Source of the DNA: Bacteroides sp.
GTDB lineage: Bacteria; Bacillota; Clostridia; Lachnospirales; Lachnospiraceae
DNA: 64,000 nucleotides
Reading direction: 5' to 3'
Assembly (NCBI GenBank): GCA_023666705.1
Contig: JAMPBO010000004.1
Location: 113,895 to 177,894 of the forward strand
Positions within the stretch are counted from its first letter, which is position 1. The number at the start of each line of letters is the position of its first letter. Positions 33,479 through 42,789 of the stretch are shown here, piece after piece. The notes under the pieces are model-generated. The model made no database searches. It worked only from the letters and a program-made list of their open reading frames with translations, and had not been told where the DNA came from. A program made the position numbers and the translations under genes.

Positions 33479-36331
33479 TCATGTACTACTTTTTATTATT
33501 TCTTGCTTTAACATTGATATATCGCAATGATTATTTTTCGGTTCTATTCTATCTAAAACTTTTTTTTCAACAGATTGCGTCCAATATATTTTCAGTTTTT
33601 CTCTCGCTCTTGTTATAGCAGTATAAAAAATACTATGCGTTATTAATTCATCAATATCATCTGTTATTATAATCTTAACAGAATCATACTCCAAACCCTG
33701 TGCTTTATGAATTGATACCGCATATGCTATTTGAAATGGCACTACATTTTTTGACACATTATCATCATCCTCATCTGTGCTTTTATTTTTATAAACCTCA
33801 AATCTGATTATAGAATTTCCTTTCTCTGATACACCTACAACTTGAAAATCCACATTTTCGTTATCTAAGTTCATCAATGGTCTTTCAATTTCTATATCAA
33901 ATTGAATTCGTTCCGTTACTTTACCAGCTTCCAAAAGTCTAAAATCAACAATCCTCCCTTTCATATTGTTATGAATAATAGGAATTTGATCCTTACTTTT
34001 TGTAAAAAATGCATCAGCAGAATCGTTAAATAAAATTGGATCTCCAACTTTATACCTCTGTATTCCTCTCCGTATTTCTTTCCTGTTGTTGTTTTCTTGC
34101 ATAAAATGATTTATATTGTTTATTCCATATAATCCACCATAATTTAAACACAAAATAATCTCATTTTCTGATGCAGGACTTAAAATTGAAGGATCCAGAT
34201 TAGCCGAATACCCTCCTGCTTGTAGTCGGTCTAAAATATCATCCTCCATTTTACGCACATTATCCCATAGTGCCTGTAGCTGCTTACTATTACTTCTATA
34301 GGGTTTTACTAACTCACATATTGCAGTTGTTGGAAGAAAACCACGTATTGCATCAAACCAATTTCCAAATTCTATTGCCTCTATCTGATAAGTATCCCCA
34401 ACCAAAACAAGTAATTTAAACTTAGCTAATTCCAAAAATTCTTTCATTTCCTTATTGCTAATCGTACTGCACTCATCCATGAATATAATATCATATTCCC
34501 TCTTTATATCGTCATTGTATTTATTATTAAACTTTGAAATAGTCAGAAATTCACAATCCGATGTTACCGCAACCTTTCTCTTCAAATTATTAACAGCCGG
34601 ATTGGTATATGCCAAATACAATTTCGAATATTCTTTTAAAAAGCTAGAAATATAGTTAATGAATGTAGTTTTTCCCGTTCCTGCTGCTCCATATATCACT
34701 GACACGTGAGATTTATCAAACATTGTTACCAGTGCTTTTTTCTTTTCTTCTGATATATTATAATCATTATTTTCAATCCAATGTGTTGCAGTATTTGAAT
34801 AATTATCCACACCACTTCGAGTCAAACCTTTAATAGTTTTAATTATATATACGGTATCATCTCTATACGCTTCAATAAATATATATCCTCTATCTATAAT
34901 TAATCTACGGGCTTGCTGTTTCTTCGTATTTGGCAGCTTTTTGTTATATACATTTTTTAATGTCTCTACATCCTCAAAATTACCAAGTCTATACTTTTCT
35001 CCCACTTGTTCCAGCTGAGTATACAGCATTCCCTTTTGTTCTGTATTATTCTTTATAATTCTTGCCATAAATTCGTGTTCACGCCCAGTTGCATCCAATG
35101 CTATTAATAAATCCGATATACTTGGAACATGTTTCTTCAAACCCGAACAAAATGGCATTGTATCAAACGGAAGGCATTCATTTGCTAAATATAAATTAGA
35201 AATCCAATTGTTTCCGCCCAAATATTCCCATCTTCCAGTATAATAATCCTTCTTATAACTCTCATGATATTGCTCTTTAATAACGCGATTATTCAAATGA
35301 TGAAGCAAATACCTTAAAACATTACAGCCTACTCCTTGCTTCTTAATAAGTTCTCTACAATAATCTAACAAATCAAAAAAATGATATGCTTCTGTATTTG
35401 GAACAATCTGATTACGGACATTATTATACATTTCATCAGGATAAACAACTATCTCCGCTAAACTCCTTCCTGTTTCTGTCAAATATTTAGCAAGATTACG
35501 TTCCTCCGCTTTTCCAATGGCTTTAGACTGATTATTGATTAACTTGCTGAAATTTTTAAATTCACAGGGGCGAATGCTTACTTCCCAATCTAAAATAATC
35601 CTTATAGGCATATACTTATCAAACATTTCTATATAATCATCTTCTATAGCCAATTTCACAGCATAAAAATCTGTTATTTCTAGTCTCGTAAACGCAATTA
35701 TCCTATCTGTTTTACTTGCTTTATCATTCGCTGAAATAAATGCCACTTCATAATATATTTTATTATTGTAAAAAAACGGTTTTACATTTTGAATGTAAAA
35801 GCGATCATATTTAAAAGCTTTCCTTTGTACCATTTCATATCCATCAACCTTTTGAGCTATTTTAAAATAATACTCATTCAAACTCTCATCTGCTTCAATT
35901 GGAAATTCTTCCAAATTAACTAAAACATCAAGAGAATATTTATCATGTAGCAATATTTTAAGTCTAAGAAGACATTCGTAATATTTCAGCATTAACCGCT
36001 CCGAATTTTCTTCCTCCAAAGTCCGATGTGATACAGATACCTGCAAAAAATGATGAAATCGAGATAAGTATCTCAAAGAATTTTGACTTTTAGCATATTT
36101 TACAGCCTGTTTAACATTATCCTGTGTGTCTTCAATATCACTACCATTTGCATATATTTTCAACATAATATGCTCGACAAAATGTCTTAACTGTGACAAT
36201 ATATCTTGTGAAATTTCCCCTCTCGTTGAATTGCTCAAATTACTTATATGTCTACATATAACCTTATCAATATCTAAAATTTGCTTATCAATTTGCAAAA
36301 TCCTATCCATAAACTCACCTGCCACTTTCAT
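33479..36331 (-). CDS. Large ATP-dependent helicase with an uncharacterised N-terminal half (UvrD/RecD-like)
   Basis: A 950-aa protein. The first 530 residues match no family that I recognise. Walker A 'VIYGAAGTGKTTFINY' is near residue 548, the DEXX box 'IIFMDECSTIS' near 620, 'LVLVGDTYQIEAI' (motif III) near 650, 'KPYRSNSKQL' near 685 and the late motifs 'AVSIHKAQGLEYDSVK' and 'YTAITRAREKLKIYW' near 878-920. These are superfamily 1 helicase motifs. It is the last gene in the restriction island, so it may work with the HNH proteins and the methyltransferase. The ATG at 36331 follows GGGAGAG; a later ATG is possible. Confidence 0.85.
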   Translation of the reverse strand: MKVAGEFMDRILQIDKQILDIDKVICRHISNLSNSTRGEISQDILSQLRHFVEHIMLKIYANGSDIEDTQDNVKQAVKYAKSQNSLRYLSRFHHFLQVSVSHRTLEEENSERLMLKYYECLLRLKILLHDKYSLDVLVNLEEFPIEADESLNEYYFKIAQKVDGYEMVQRKAFKYDRFYIQNVKPFFYNNKIYYEVAFISANDKASKTDRIIAFTRLEITDFYAVKLAIEDDYIEMFDKYMPIRIILDWEVSIRPCEFKNFSKLINNQSKAIGKAEERNLAKYLTETGRSLAEIVVYPDEMYNNVRNQIVPNTEAYHFFDLLDYCRELIKKQGVGCNVLRYLLHHLNNRVIKEQYHESYKKDYYTGRWEYLGGNNWISNLYLANECLPFDTMPFCSGLKKHVPSISDLLIALDATGREHEFMARIIKNNTEQKGMLYTQLEQVGEKYRLGNFEDVETLKNVYNKKLPNTKKQQARRLIIDRGYIFIEAYRDDTVYIIKTIKGLTRSGVDNYSNTATHWIENNDYNISEEKKKALVTMFDKSHVSVIYGAAGTGKTTFINYISSFLKEYSKLYLAYTNPAVNNLKRKVAVTSDCEFLTISKFNNKYNDDIKREYDIIFMDECSTISNKEMKEFLELAKFKLLVLVGDTYQIEAIEFGNWFDAIRGFLPTTAICELVKPYRSNSKQLQALWDNVRKMEDDILDRLQAGGYSANLDPSILSPASENEIILCLNYGGLYGINNINHFMQENNNRKEIRRGIQRYKVGDPILFNDSADAFFTKSKDQIPIIHNNMKGRIVDFRLLEAGKVTERIQFDIEIERPLMNLDNENVDFQVVGVSEKGNSIIRFEVYKNKSTDEDDDNVSKNVVPFQIAYAVSIHKAQGLEYDSVKIIITDDIDELITHSIFYTAITRAREKLKIYWTQSVEKKVLDRIEPKNNHCDISMLKQEIIKSST

Positions 36332-36370
36332 CAAAGCATCTCTCCCAAAATTCCTTTGAAACCAAATTTT

Positions 36371-36690
36371 CTAGTTAATAACATCCATATCACTATCTCT
36401 AGGCACAAAAATATCTACCTTTAATTTAGCTAATCGCTCATCAAGTCCTTTTCGTCTTTGTTCATAATTTGAAATTATAATAACCACCTAAAAAATACGG
36501 TCAACAAATTGCTCATTAAACACTCTTATCTTGCGAAAAGACACTATCATTGAAATTTAAGGTTGCGTTATTTCATCACTTCCAAATAATTTCAAAACAT
36601 TTGATGACATATTTGGCTTGCAAATTCCATCGCAGTCGATATTGTTGTTTTCCCTGTTCCATTCATTTCACATCTAATATTCAACTTTTT
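36371..36690 (-). pseudogene. Decayed AAA ATPase gene remnant
   Basis: Reading the minus strand in three frames recovers parts of an ATPase: 'NIRCEMNGTGKTTIS' (P-loop), 'LKLFGSDEITQP', 'RVFNEQFVDRIF' and 'NYEQRRKGLDERLAKLK', joined only by shifts and stops. The 'VFNEQFVD' motif after the P-loop is typical of the AAA_13-type ATPases of which anticodon nucleases such as RloC are members. Only remnants are left, between the helicase and the first HNH gene. It fills most of a 416-base gap. Confidence 0.55.
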
Positions 36691-36750
36691 ATACCTATAC
36701 CTCCTTTTTGCAATTTTTAATTGTCAAAATCACATTATTTATCAATTTTT

Positions 36751-37563
36751 TTATTTATTATCCTCCACAATATTCTTCAATTCATCCACTGAAACAATAT
36801 AACTTCTAAATCTATGCAACATCCTATGGCAATTAGCACAAACACAGATAAGGTCAGTTGCTGGATTAATTACTGTCTCCTCGTCAAGGGACGAAAGCGG
36901 TTCTATATGATGTACCTCTATGTATCCTTTCCCCAATTCCCCATAGACTTCTTGAAAATCAAAACCACATATCATGCACCTTGTTCCATGTATTCGTATC
37001 GCTTCCTCACGATTGTGCGAATTTCTTTCATACTTTGTAGTATAATATCCAGTCTTCTTTCCCTCTGTTTGACTTTCTGCAACTACATAATGCGTTTCAT
37101 TGCTTAAATTATTCTCATAAGTCTCACTTGAGCGTATCCTAGCAACAAGATTACAATTCCAATGGTAGCCTCTGTTAAAATCCGATACATACTGCTTGGG
37201 AACTGTTGATAGTACATCTTCATAAGATGTCTTGTACCAACGTGTCATATAATCATTTACTCCAGATAACTCTCTTTTATCAAAATGATGGTTTTCCTGT
37301 AAATTTCTGATATATGCGGTCTCACTCAACCTCACCTGATCATTCCCGACCAAGTAAGCCTCTTTAAGCGGTCTAGGCAAACTATTTACATCTATTCCTG
37401 CTTTTAAATAAAATCTTGTTTGTGCTCCACCTGCCCCTGACTGCTTATTATCCTCTGTAACTAATGTAATCAGAGAATCATCTTTTGTTAAAAATCCCAA
37501 AAGTTCATAATACTCATTTTCATTTTGAAATAATAGTTTGTTCCAGCCATCAAGTTGTGCCAT
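36751..37563 (-). CDS. HNH endonuclease (zinc-stabilised, McrA-like domain)
   Basis: A 270-aa protein. The start ATG at 37563 follows AAAGGAC. Residues 1-175 include 'GAGGAQTRFYLKAGIDVN', possibly DNA recognition. The C-terminal HNH has 'CMICGFDF' near residue 205, 'YIEVHHIEPLSSL' near 225 (catalytic His pair) and 'NPATDLICVCANCHRMLH' near 245, with two Cys pairs for zinc. It lies 26 bases after the 405-aa HNH protein gene in the same operon as the fused methyltransferase. It may be the cutting subunit, or a separate modification-dependent nuclease. Confidence 0.85.
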   Translation of the reverse strand: MAQLDGWNKLLFQNENEYYELLGFLTKDDSLITLVTEDNKQSGAGGAQTRFYLKAGIDVNSLPRPLKEAYLVGNDQVRLSETAYIRNLQENHHFDKRELSGVNDYMTRWYKTSYEDVLSTVPKQYVSDFNRGYHWNCNLVARIRSSETYENNLSNETHYVVAESQTEGKKTGYYTTKYERNSHNREEAIRIHGTRCMICGFDFQEVYGELGKGYIEVHHIEPLSSLDEETVINPATDLICVCANCHRMLHRFRSYIVSVDELKNIVEDNK

Positions 37564-37589
37564 AACCAAAGTCCTTTCTTTTATTCATG

Positions 37590-38807
37590 CTATACATAGT
37601 ATTTCTCAATTCGATTAAGCAATCCATCAAAATCCATTTCCTGCACATCAAAGAATTCTTCTGTTTCCAACCCCGTATTCAATACTGTTTGATATAAAAA
37701 GAAATCATATATAATTGGTTCTGCCTTACCACCCAACAAATTTTCCCTGATTGAACCAGTCTTAGCTATTAAGCACAAATATTGATATACTCTGTCTATA
37801 TACTGCGTGTTATTATTGGGATGTGCATAGGAAAAATGCTGTGTTGGTGTCAATGCAATTAAATTTTCCACAAGGTCTGCAATCTCTGGATATTCGTTAA
37901 TTGGAAAGATATGATGCATTTGCGTAGCCTTGTCCCCCAGATGTCTTTCCTCTTTATTTTCCGTCACCCCATCACGATAAAGATCATTGAACCTACGAAG
38001 ATTTTTCTTAGCTCGCTCAATTCTGTATTTTGTCATATAATCTTCATTTGGCTTTGGAAGTGTTATCGCATAATCAACTCTCGTCATATTCTTTGGTTTT
38101 TGTGAAAGTATATCTCTCCAATTCCTCTGATTATACAAGAGCATATCTTGTGTAATGATATCCTTTGAGAGATTTCCCCGCACTGTTCCACACTTCTTAT
38201 ATTTACACGCTAATGGATTTAAAACCTTTGTAAATATTCGTCCACACTCGGTTGATCCATTTATTGGCGTGTTCTTTATTATAAAATCAGTATATCCATC
38301 TTTTAATCCATAAAAGCTATTCTTATCCTGCAATCGAAAAAAATATTCAAACAATCTATATATGCCACTATCTTTTAATACTTTCTCAATATATAGGCAC
38401 AAAAAATTATAGCTGTTTCTTTCTCTAAAACTAATATACTTTAAAATATCTTGTTCAACAACGGAATAAGTATATGCATGACCATCTTTCTCACCATGAA
38501 TTACACCCGCTGCATCAAGTAACTTTATTGGTTGTCCAAAATACTTATCATACTCATTGAACGCTTTTTCCGTCGGATTAGGCTTACTGAAAATCTGCTG
38601 TACATTTTCTACTGTATAATCATTATACCAAATATCATTAACTGTAAAAGTTTTATGACTCCGATTACTTACATACTCAACAATACAATCTGATACTAAA
38701 CATATAACATCCATTGTACACTTTTGGTCAATCCATCTTCCATTATGCGTTTTTCTCACATCATAATCGTGAGAATTCAGAAATTCCTGTATTGTTATAT
38801 TATCCAT
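37590..38807 (-). CDS. Putative restriction endonuclease with an HNH-type active site
   Basis: A 405-aa protein translationally coupled to the methyltransferase: its ATG overlaps the methyltransferase's last codons by eight bases. Near residue 300 it has 'DKATQMHHIFPINEYPEIADLVENLIALTP', an HNH motif with H-H, N and a late 'QHFSYAHP' His. The N-terminal half has no recognised domain and may recognise DNA. The position next to a double-domain methyltransferase suggests that it is the cognate restriction enzyme of a type II or IIS system. The recognition site cannot be read from sequence. Confidence 0.75.
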   Translation of the reverse strand: MDNITIQEFLNSHDYDVRKTHNGRWIDQKCTMDVICLVSDCIVEYVSNRSHKTFTVNDIWYNDYTVENVQQIFSKPNPTEKAFNEYDKYFGQPIKLLDAAGVIHGEKDGHAYTYSVVEQDILKYISFRERNSYNFLCLYIEKVLKDSGIYRLFEYFFRLQDKNSFYGLKDGYTDFIIKNTPINGSTECGRIFTKVLNPLACKYKKCGTVRGNLSKDIITQDMLLYNQRNWRDILSQKPKNMTRVDYAITLPKPNEDYMTKYRIERAKKNLRRFNDLYRDGVTENKEERHLGDKATQMHHIFPINEYPEIADLVENLIALTPTQHFSYAHPNNNTQYIDRVYQYLCLIAKTGSIRENLLGGKAEPIIYDFFLYQTVLNTGLETEEFFDVQEMDFDGLLNRIEKYYV

Positions 38808-41325
38808 TACAACATCTCTCCTTTAACACGCCATAGAAAAACACACTTGTAGCATCAACATTAAGCGAGCGGGTCTGATAATTTCTCGCAATCTGATAAA
38901 AGTGTCGATATTCTTCCGACGCAAAATATTCCATTTGTGCCTCTGTAAGTTCTAAGCCTTCCTTCGGTATAAGCACCGCCACAGAACCATTAACAAGCAT
39001 ATTTCCTTTATTTCTCATCACTCTAGGCTTATAAGTCATATTCGGTGTTAAATATACATTCTGATTTCCTATAAATCTGTATGCACTAAGATTTTGTGCA
39101 ATTTTCTCTTCAATATAGGAATCATATCCTGGAATATCTATAATTTTCTTCCCATCATCACTTATATTACGAGATTTAAGTACTCTTAAACAATGATTAT
39201 TTTTATCTGACGTAGTATTGGAATTAGTAATTTGTCTATCTCTAAAAACAGTAAACATATCAAAATCCAACTGCTCTGACACACGATCAAAAAATTCATC
39301 CCTATATATAATCCAATAAGGATAATCTTCATCTGTAATATATCCCTGTTTCTTTATCTCACTTCTTCTAAGTGAAAGAGATTCTACAATAGTTTTATCT
39401 GGTCTCTCATTACAACTGATAAAAAGACAAATTGTCTCTACTAAAACACCTTTAAATCCATTTTCTCCAAAGTCCTGAATACAGGTTATCTTTTTACCCG
39501 CCAGCAAATCACGAGTAATTGCAAATTCTGGTGTATTCAAAACAGCTTTGGGCATTATCATTGTCACATAATCAGAAATATTCATCGCTTTTTCTAAGAA
39601 AAATTCAAAAGTATTGGTAGTATTCTTGTTAATGTTATTTTCTAAATACTTTGCAGCCTCCTTTGCTTTTAATTTATAAAAAGGAGGATTACCTATTACC
39701 AAATCATAATGCTTATCAAACTTATATAACAAAGCATCCGCATTTATAAACTCTATTTTAATATTTGCAGGAATTTGTTGCCTTTCCAATAACATCTGCA
39801 AAATTTCCAAATTATTATTATCTATATCTATTACGTCCACATAGACTTTCTTTATTTCCTCATATTTTTTCCATATAAATGGCAAAAAGTTCCCCACTCC
39901 AACCGATGGTTCAAGTATATAAATCTCATCCTTATCAAAATCTGGCATCTGCTTATAAATTTCATTTATAATGTACTTATTAGTATAATAAGCTGCATTA
40001 TTTTCCCTTTTTGAATTTGCAAGTTCCGCAATTCTAGCAAGTGATGCATTTCCCAAATTTAAGGAATTCTCCCTAATAAAAGTAATGAGCTTTTCCCCAC
40101 TCTCTAAACCATATCTATCGATAGTTTGATTGATACTGGCGTTAGTAAAATGTTCTTGTTCCATAAAATTTTTGATATTACAGGCAATCCGATAAAAAAT
40201 TTCAGTTGGTACTGCCTCGCCAATACTTTGACGAATTTTTATTTCTTCTTTCTTCAACAATGCTTGCTTTGCTTTTAATGTCATAACATTCAATTCATCA
40301 ATGGACTTATCTACCCATCTAAAATCTTCAGGTATTGTCATCATTCTCATAAGTTCGCGAATTGAAAATACTCTATCTTCTTTCGGATGAACTGTATTCT
40401 GGCTTGCAAGCTGATCATTTCTCGTATGAATACAAGGAGCAACTTTATTCCAAAATTGTCTTGTATACTTGTCACCATTTTTTCGTATATTAGGAACTAT
40501 TTTTCCATCAACAACTTTGTGCGGACGCTTTAACACATCTTCATTATCAAATGCCGACTCGCCCTCTTTTAAGTCGTGTATCCAACATCTCATTTCTTCT
40601 GGATAAGTTCTGAAAGCATGATAAAAATCATGTTCACATATTTCTCCCCATTCAAGTGATGGCATACCTCCAATAACATCTTTCAATGTTTTTTCTTTCA
40701 CATATGTAGGATAAAGTTCTATTGGTGCCACATACTCTGACATTGCCTTATTTACCCCGATTACAACTGTTCTAGTTCTTGATGAATTAGAACCATAATT
40801 TTTAAAGTTAAGCATCCTACTTGTAATTATATAGTCTGAACTTAATTCATCCATAATTACATCACCAATAGCCTTAACCTCTCCGTCAGGAGATGTGCAT
40901 CCTGTTTTCATAAATGCAGCAACATTCTCAAATATAAAGAATCTTGGACTAATCTTTTGTATCAAACGAATAGATTCCACCACCAAACTGTTACGCACAA
41001 TCTCATTTTCAGCTTTCTTATGGTTCGCCACAGACATTCCTTGACAAGGTGGTGTTGCAATGAATACATCCACCTTATCATTCCCCAATTTCTCCCATCT
41101 CTTTATTTCTTTAAAAATTTTACTCTTAGTTTCATCCGTTGTAATATCATCACAAATATATCCCGACTCAAATTTACACTTATGATTAAACTTCTGCACA
41201 TTTAATCGCCTTTCTATTAACTCATTTGTTGCAATACACTCAAAGCCAGCTTTTTTAAATCCGTAGCAGCCCACCCCCGCACAACTGAATAAACTTATAT
41301 AGGTTAATGTTTTATCCTTTAACAT
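38800..41325 (-). CDS. Fused DNA cytosine-5 and adenine-N6 methyltransferase
   Basis: An 841-aa protein with two complete methyltransferase parts. Residues 1-400 carry m5C motifs: 'YISLFSCAGVGCYGFKKAGF' start (motif I), 'ATPPCQGMS' near 95 (catalytic Cys, motif IV) and 'FFIFENVAAF' near 133 (motif VI), with 'SIREL.RMMTIPEDF' in the late part. Residues about 420-841 carry 'ILEPSVGVGNFLPF' near 473 (SAM site) and 'DLVIGNPPFYKL' near 548 (NPPF/Y motif of adenine methylases), followed by a possible target-recognition domain. Two methyl marks suggest an asymmetric target, modified on a different base in each strand. It is the first gene of the restriction operon. Confidence 0.9.
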   Translation of the reverse strand: MLKDKTLTYISLFSCAGVGCYGFKKAGFECIATNELIERRLNVQKFNHKCKFESGYICDDITTDETKSKIFKEIKRWEKLGNDKVDVFIATPPCQGMSVANHKKAENEIVRNSLVVESIRLIQKISPRFFIFENVAAFMKTGCTSPDGEVKAIGDVIMDELSSDYIITSRMLNFKNYGSNSSRTRTVVIGVNKAMSEYVAPIELYPTYVKEKTLKDVIGGMPSLEWGEICEHDFYHAFRTYPEEMRCWIHDLKEGESAFDNEDVLKRPHKVVDGKIVPNIRKNGDKYTRQFWNKVAPCIHTRNDQLASQNTVHPKEDRVFSIRELMRMMTIPEDFRWVDKSIDELNVMTLKAKQALLKKEEIKIRQSIGEAVPTEIFYRIACNIKNFMEQEHFTNASINQTIDRYGLESGEKLITFIRENSLNLGNASLARIAELANSKRENNAAYYTNKYIINEIYKQMPDFDKDEIYILEPSVGVGNFLPFIWKKYEEIKKVYVDVIDIDNNNLEILQMLLERQQIPANIKIEFINADALLYKFDKHYDLVIGNPPFYKLKAKEAAKYLENNINKNTTNTFEFFLEKAMNISDYVTMIMPKAVLNTPEFAITRDLLAGKKITCIQDFGENGFKGVLVETICLFISCNERPDKTIVESLSLRRSEIKKQGYITDEDYPYWIIYRDEFFDRVSEQLDFDMFTVFRDRQITNSNTTSDKNNHCLRVLKSRNISDDGKKIIDIPGYDSYIEEKIAQNLSAYRFIGNQNVYLTPNMTYKPRVMRNKGNMLVNGSVAVLIPKEGLELTEAQMEYFASEEYRHFYQIARNYQTRSLNVDATSVFFYGVLKERCCNG

Positions 41326-41707
41326 AACAATACACCTCTTTGTTTTCTTATCATTTCACAATCAAGTCTTACTAGTTTTATTATTTTGCATTCTATCACA
41401 AAAGGAGTCCGATAAAACTCCCTCGGATATTTTTCTTTTTTTGCATAGAACTTTAAAACACATTTTAGCATACTTTTAACATTTTCTCCACTACCGTTTT
41501 GTTACTATTAAACAGCATAAACATTTTTTAGATTACTTTTCACAAAGGCAGGAATACACACGTAATACATATTTCCACAAAAATATCATTCACAAGTGAA
41601 GACCACTGCACCATCAATGTCATTACACCACGGCAATTCTGCAATAGAGCATATCTATTTGAATCAATAGCCACACTTACAAACGCTATTTGCAACATTC
41701 ATTTGAA
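41326..41707. other. Intergenic stretch upstream of the methyltransferase
   Basis: No gene or clear structure was found in these 382 bases. AT-rich; promoter elements for the methyltransferase probably lie here, but none is convincing. Confidence 0.4.
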
Positions 41708-42405
41708 TTATCTAATCAATTTGTTATTTTCATCCTTCTCTACTATCTCATACCCCATACTCCGATATCCTTTCCTTCGTTTTTCGTACATTTTCATCGC
41801 CTGACTAATTTTTGAATCGAGATAATCATATACACGAACCTCTTTTTTCTCGTGATACTCCCTATGTAAACGTCCCGCATACTACTTTACCCACCCACTC
41901 CATGAAATTGGCAACGTCAAAAACAATGTATCTAAAACGGGATAGTCAAATCCTTCATCGATATATTTACTTGTTGCAATAATTACCCTTCGTGTATTTT
42001 CAGGAAGCCCCAGCAATTCATCCATGGTTGCCTCACGTTCCTTCTTTTTAATCCACCATACAACTTAAAAACCTTAACATGCGGGGAAAGCAGTCGTTCC
42101 AGCAGCTCAATATGCTCTTTTCTCTCTGTCAGTATAATCGGATACCTGTTCTCATCCAGACAGCTTCTCACATCCATCACGATTTGCATATTTCTGATTG
42201 GATTTGCATACAAATAATCATACAATTCATTGATTGTATATTCATCCTGCAAATCATTTGCAGTTATTCCAGTTTCCAAAACATATACCTTAAATAAACC
42301 CTTACCATTCACATGATGCAAACCGTTAAAACAAGTTTTTCTACGCCATCTTTTGCTGTAATAAATTGTTTGTTCGTCATAAACTGCTATCCCCTTTCCT
42401 TGCAT
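41708..42405 (-). pseudogene. Decayed DEAD/DEAH helicase C-terminus, possibly a TOTE-type system remnant
   Basis: The minus strand encodes helicase domain 2 in pieces: 'LDENRYPIILTERKEHIELLERL' with 'VKVFKLYGGLK', then a frameshift near 42045, then 'RRVIIATSKYIDEGFDYPVLDTLFL', 'LPISWSGWVK', a TAG where glutamine is expected, 'YAGRLHREYHEKKEVRVYDYLDS' and a Lys-rich tail. 'IDEGFD' and 'AGRLHR' are motifs V and VI of superfamily 2. The endings resemble helicases of TOTE conflict systems, from memory. It is broken by at least one frameshift and one stop and lacks its N-terminal half. Confidence 0.7.
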
Positions 42406-42531
42406 TTTATTATTCAGTTCATTTCCGAACAGTTATATTGTTTTATATATTAGTAGTTTATTTTGTACTATCAATACTTTAATGCAAAGACATTTCATTT
42501 TTGTACTGTTGGTGTTATACTGTATATAGGT

Positions 42532-42775
42532 TTAAAAAATGGATTAAATGAATCCACCATAAAAAATTATGAATTAGGAAACCATTATCCCAACGAATCA
42601 ACCTTGTTGAATATTGCAAATATATTCAGTATCTCTCGATTTTGATGACGATGAACAATTGATGTTTCAGGAGATGATTGAAAATGTAGAAATTACAGAA
42701 GCATTAAAGGATTTGTTTTCAGATTTCTCCTATGTGAAGATAACGATGAAACCAGAGAAGGAATTGGATACTTAG
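42532..42775 (+). pseudogene. Decayed XRE-family regulator
   Basis: 'GLNESTIKNYELGNHYPNESTLLNIANIF' is the recognition part of a Cro/CI helix-turn-helix; the frame then shifts and continues as 'FDDDEQLMFQEMIENVEITEALKDLF' in another frame to the TAG at 42773. The first helices are missing. It lies 14 bases before the 536-aa gene on the same strand and may once have controlled it. Confidence 0.6.
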
Positions 42776-42789
42776 AGAGGCAAAATATT

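Noticed and set aside
42463-42645. A 60-codon plus-strand ORF as an intact regulator
   Set aside because: Only the second half of the helix-turn-helix is readable, and the rest of the family continues in another frame, so it was called a pseudogene.
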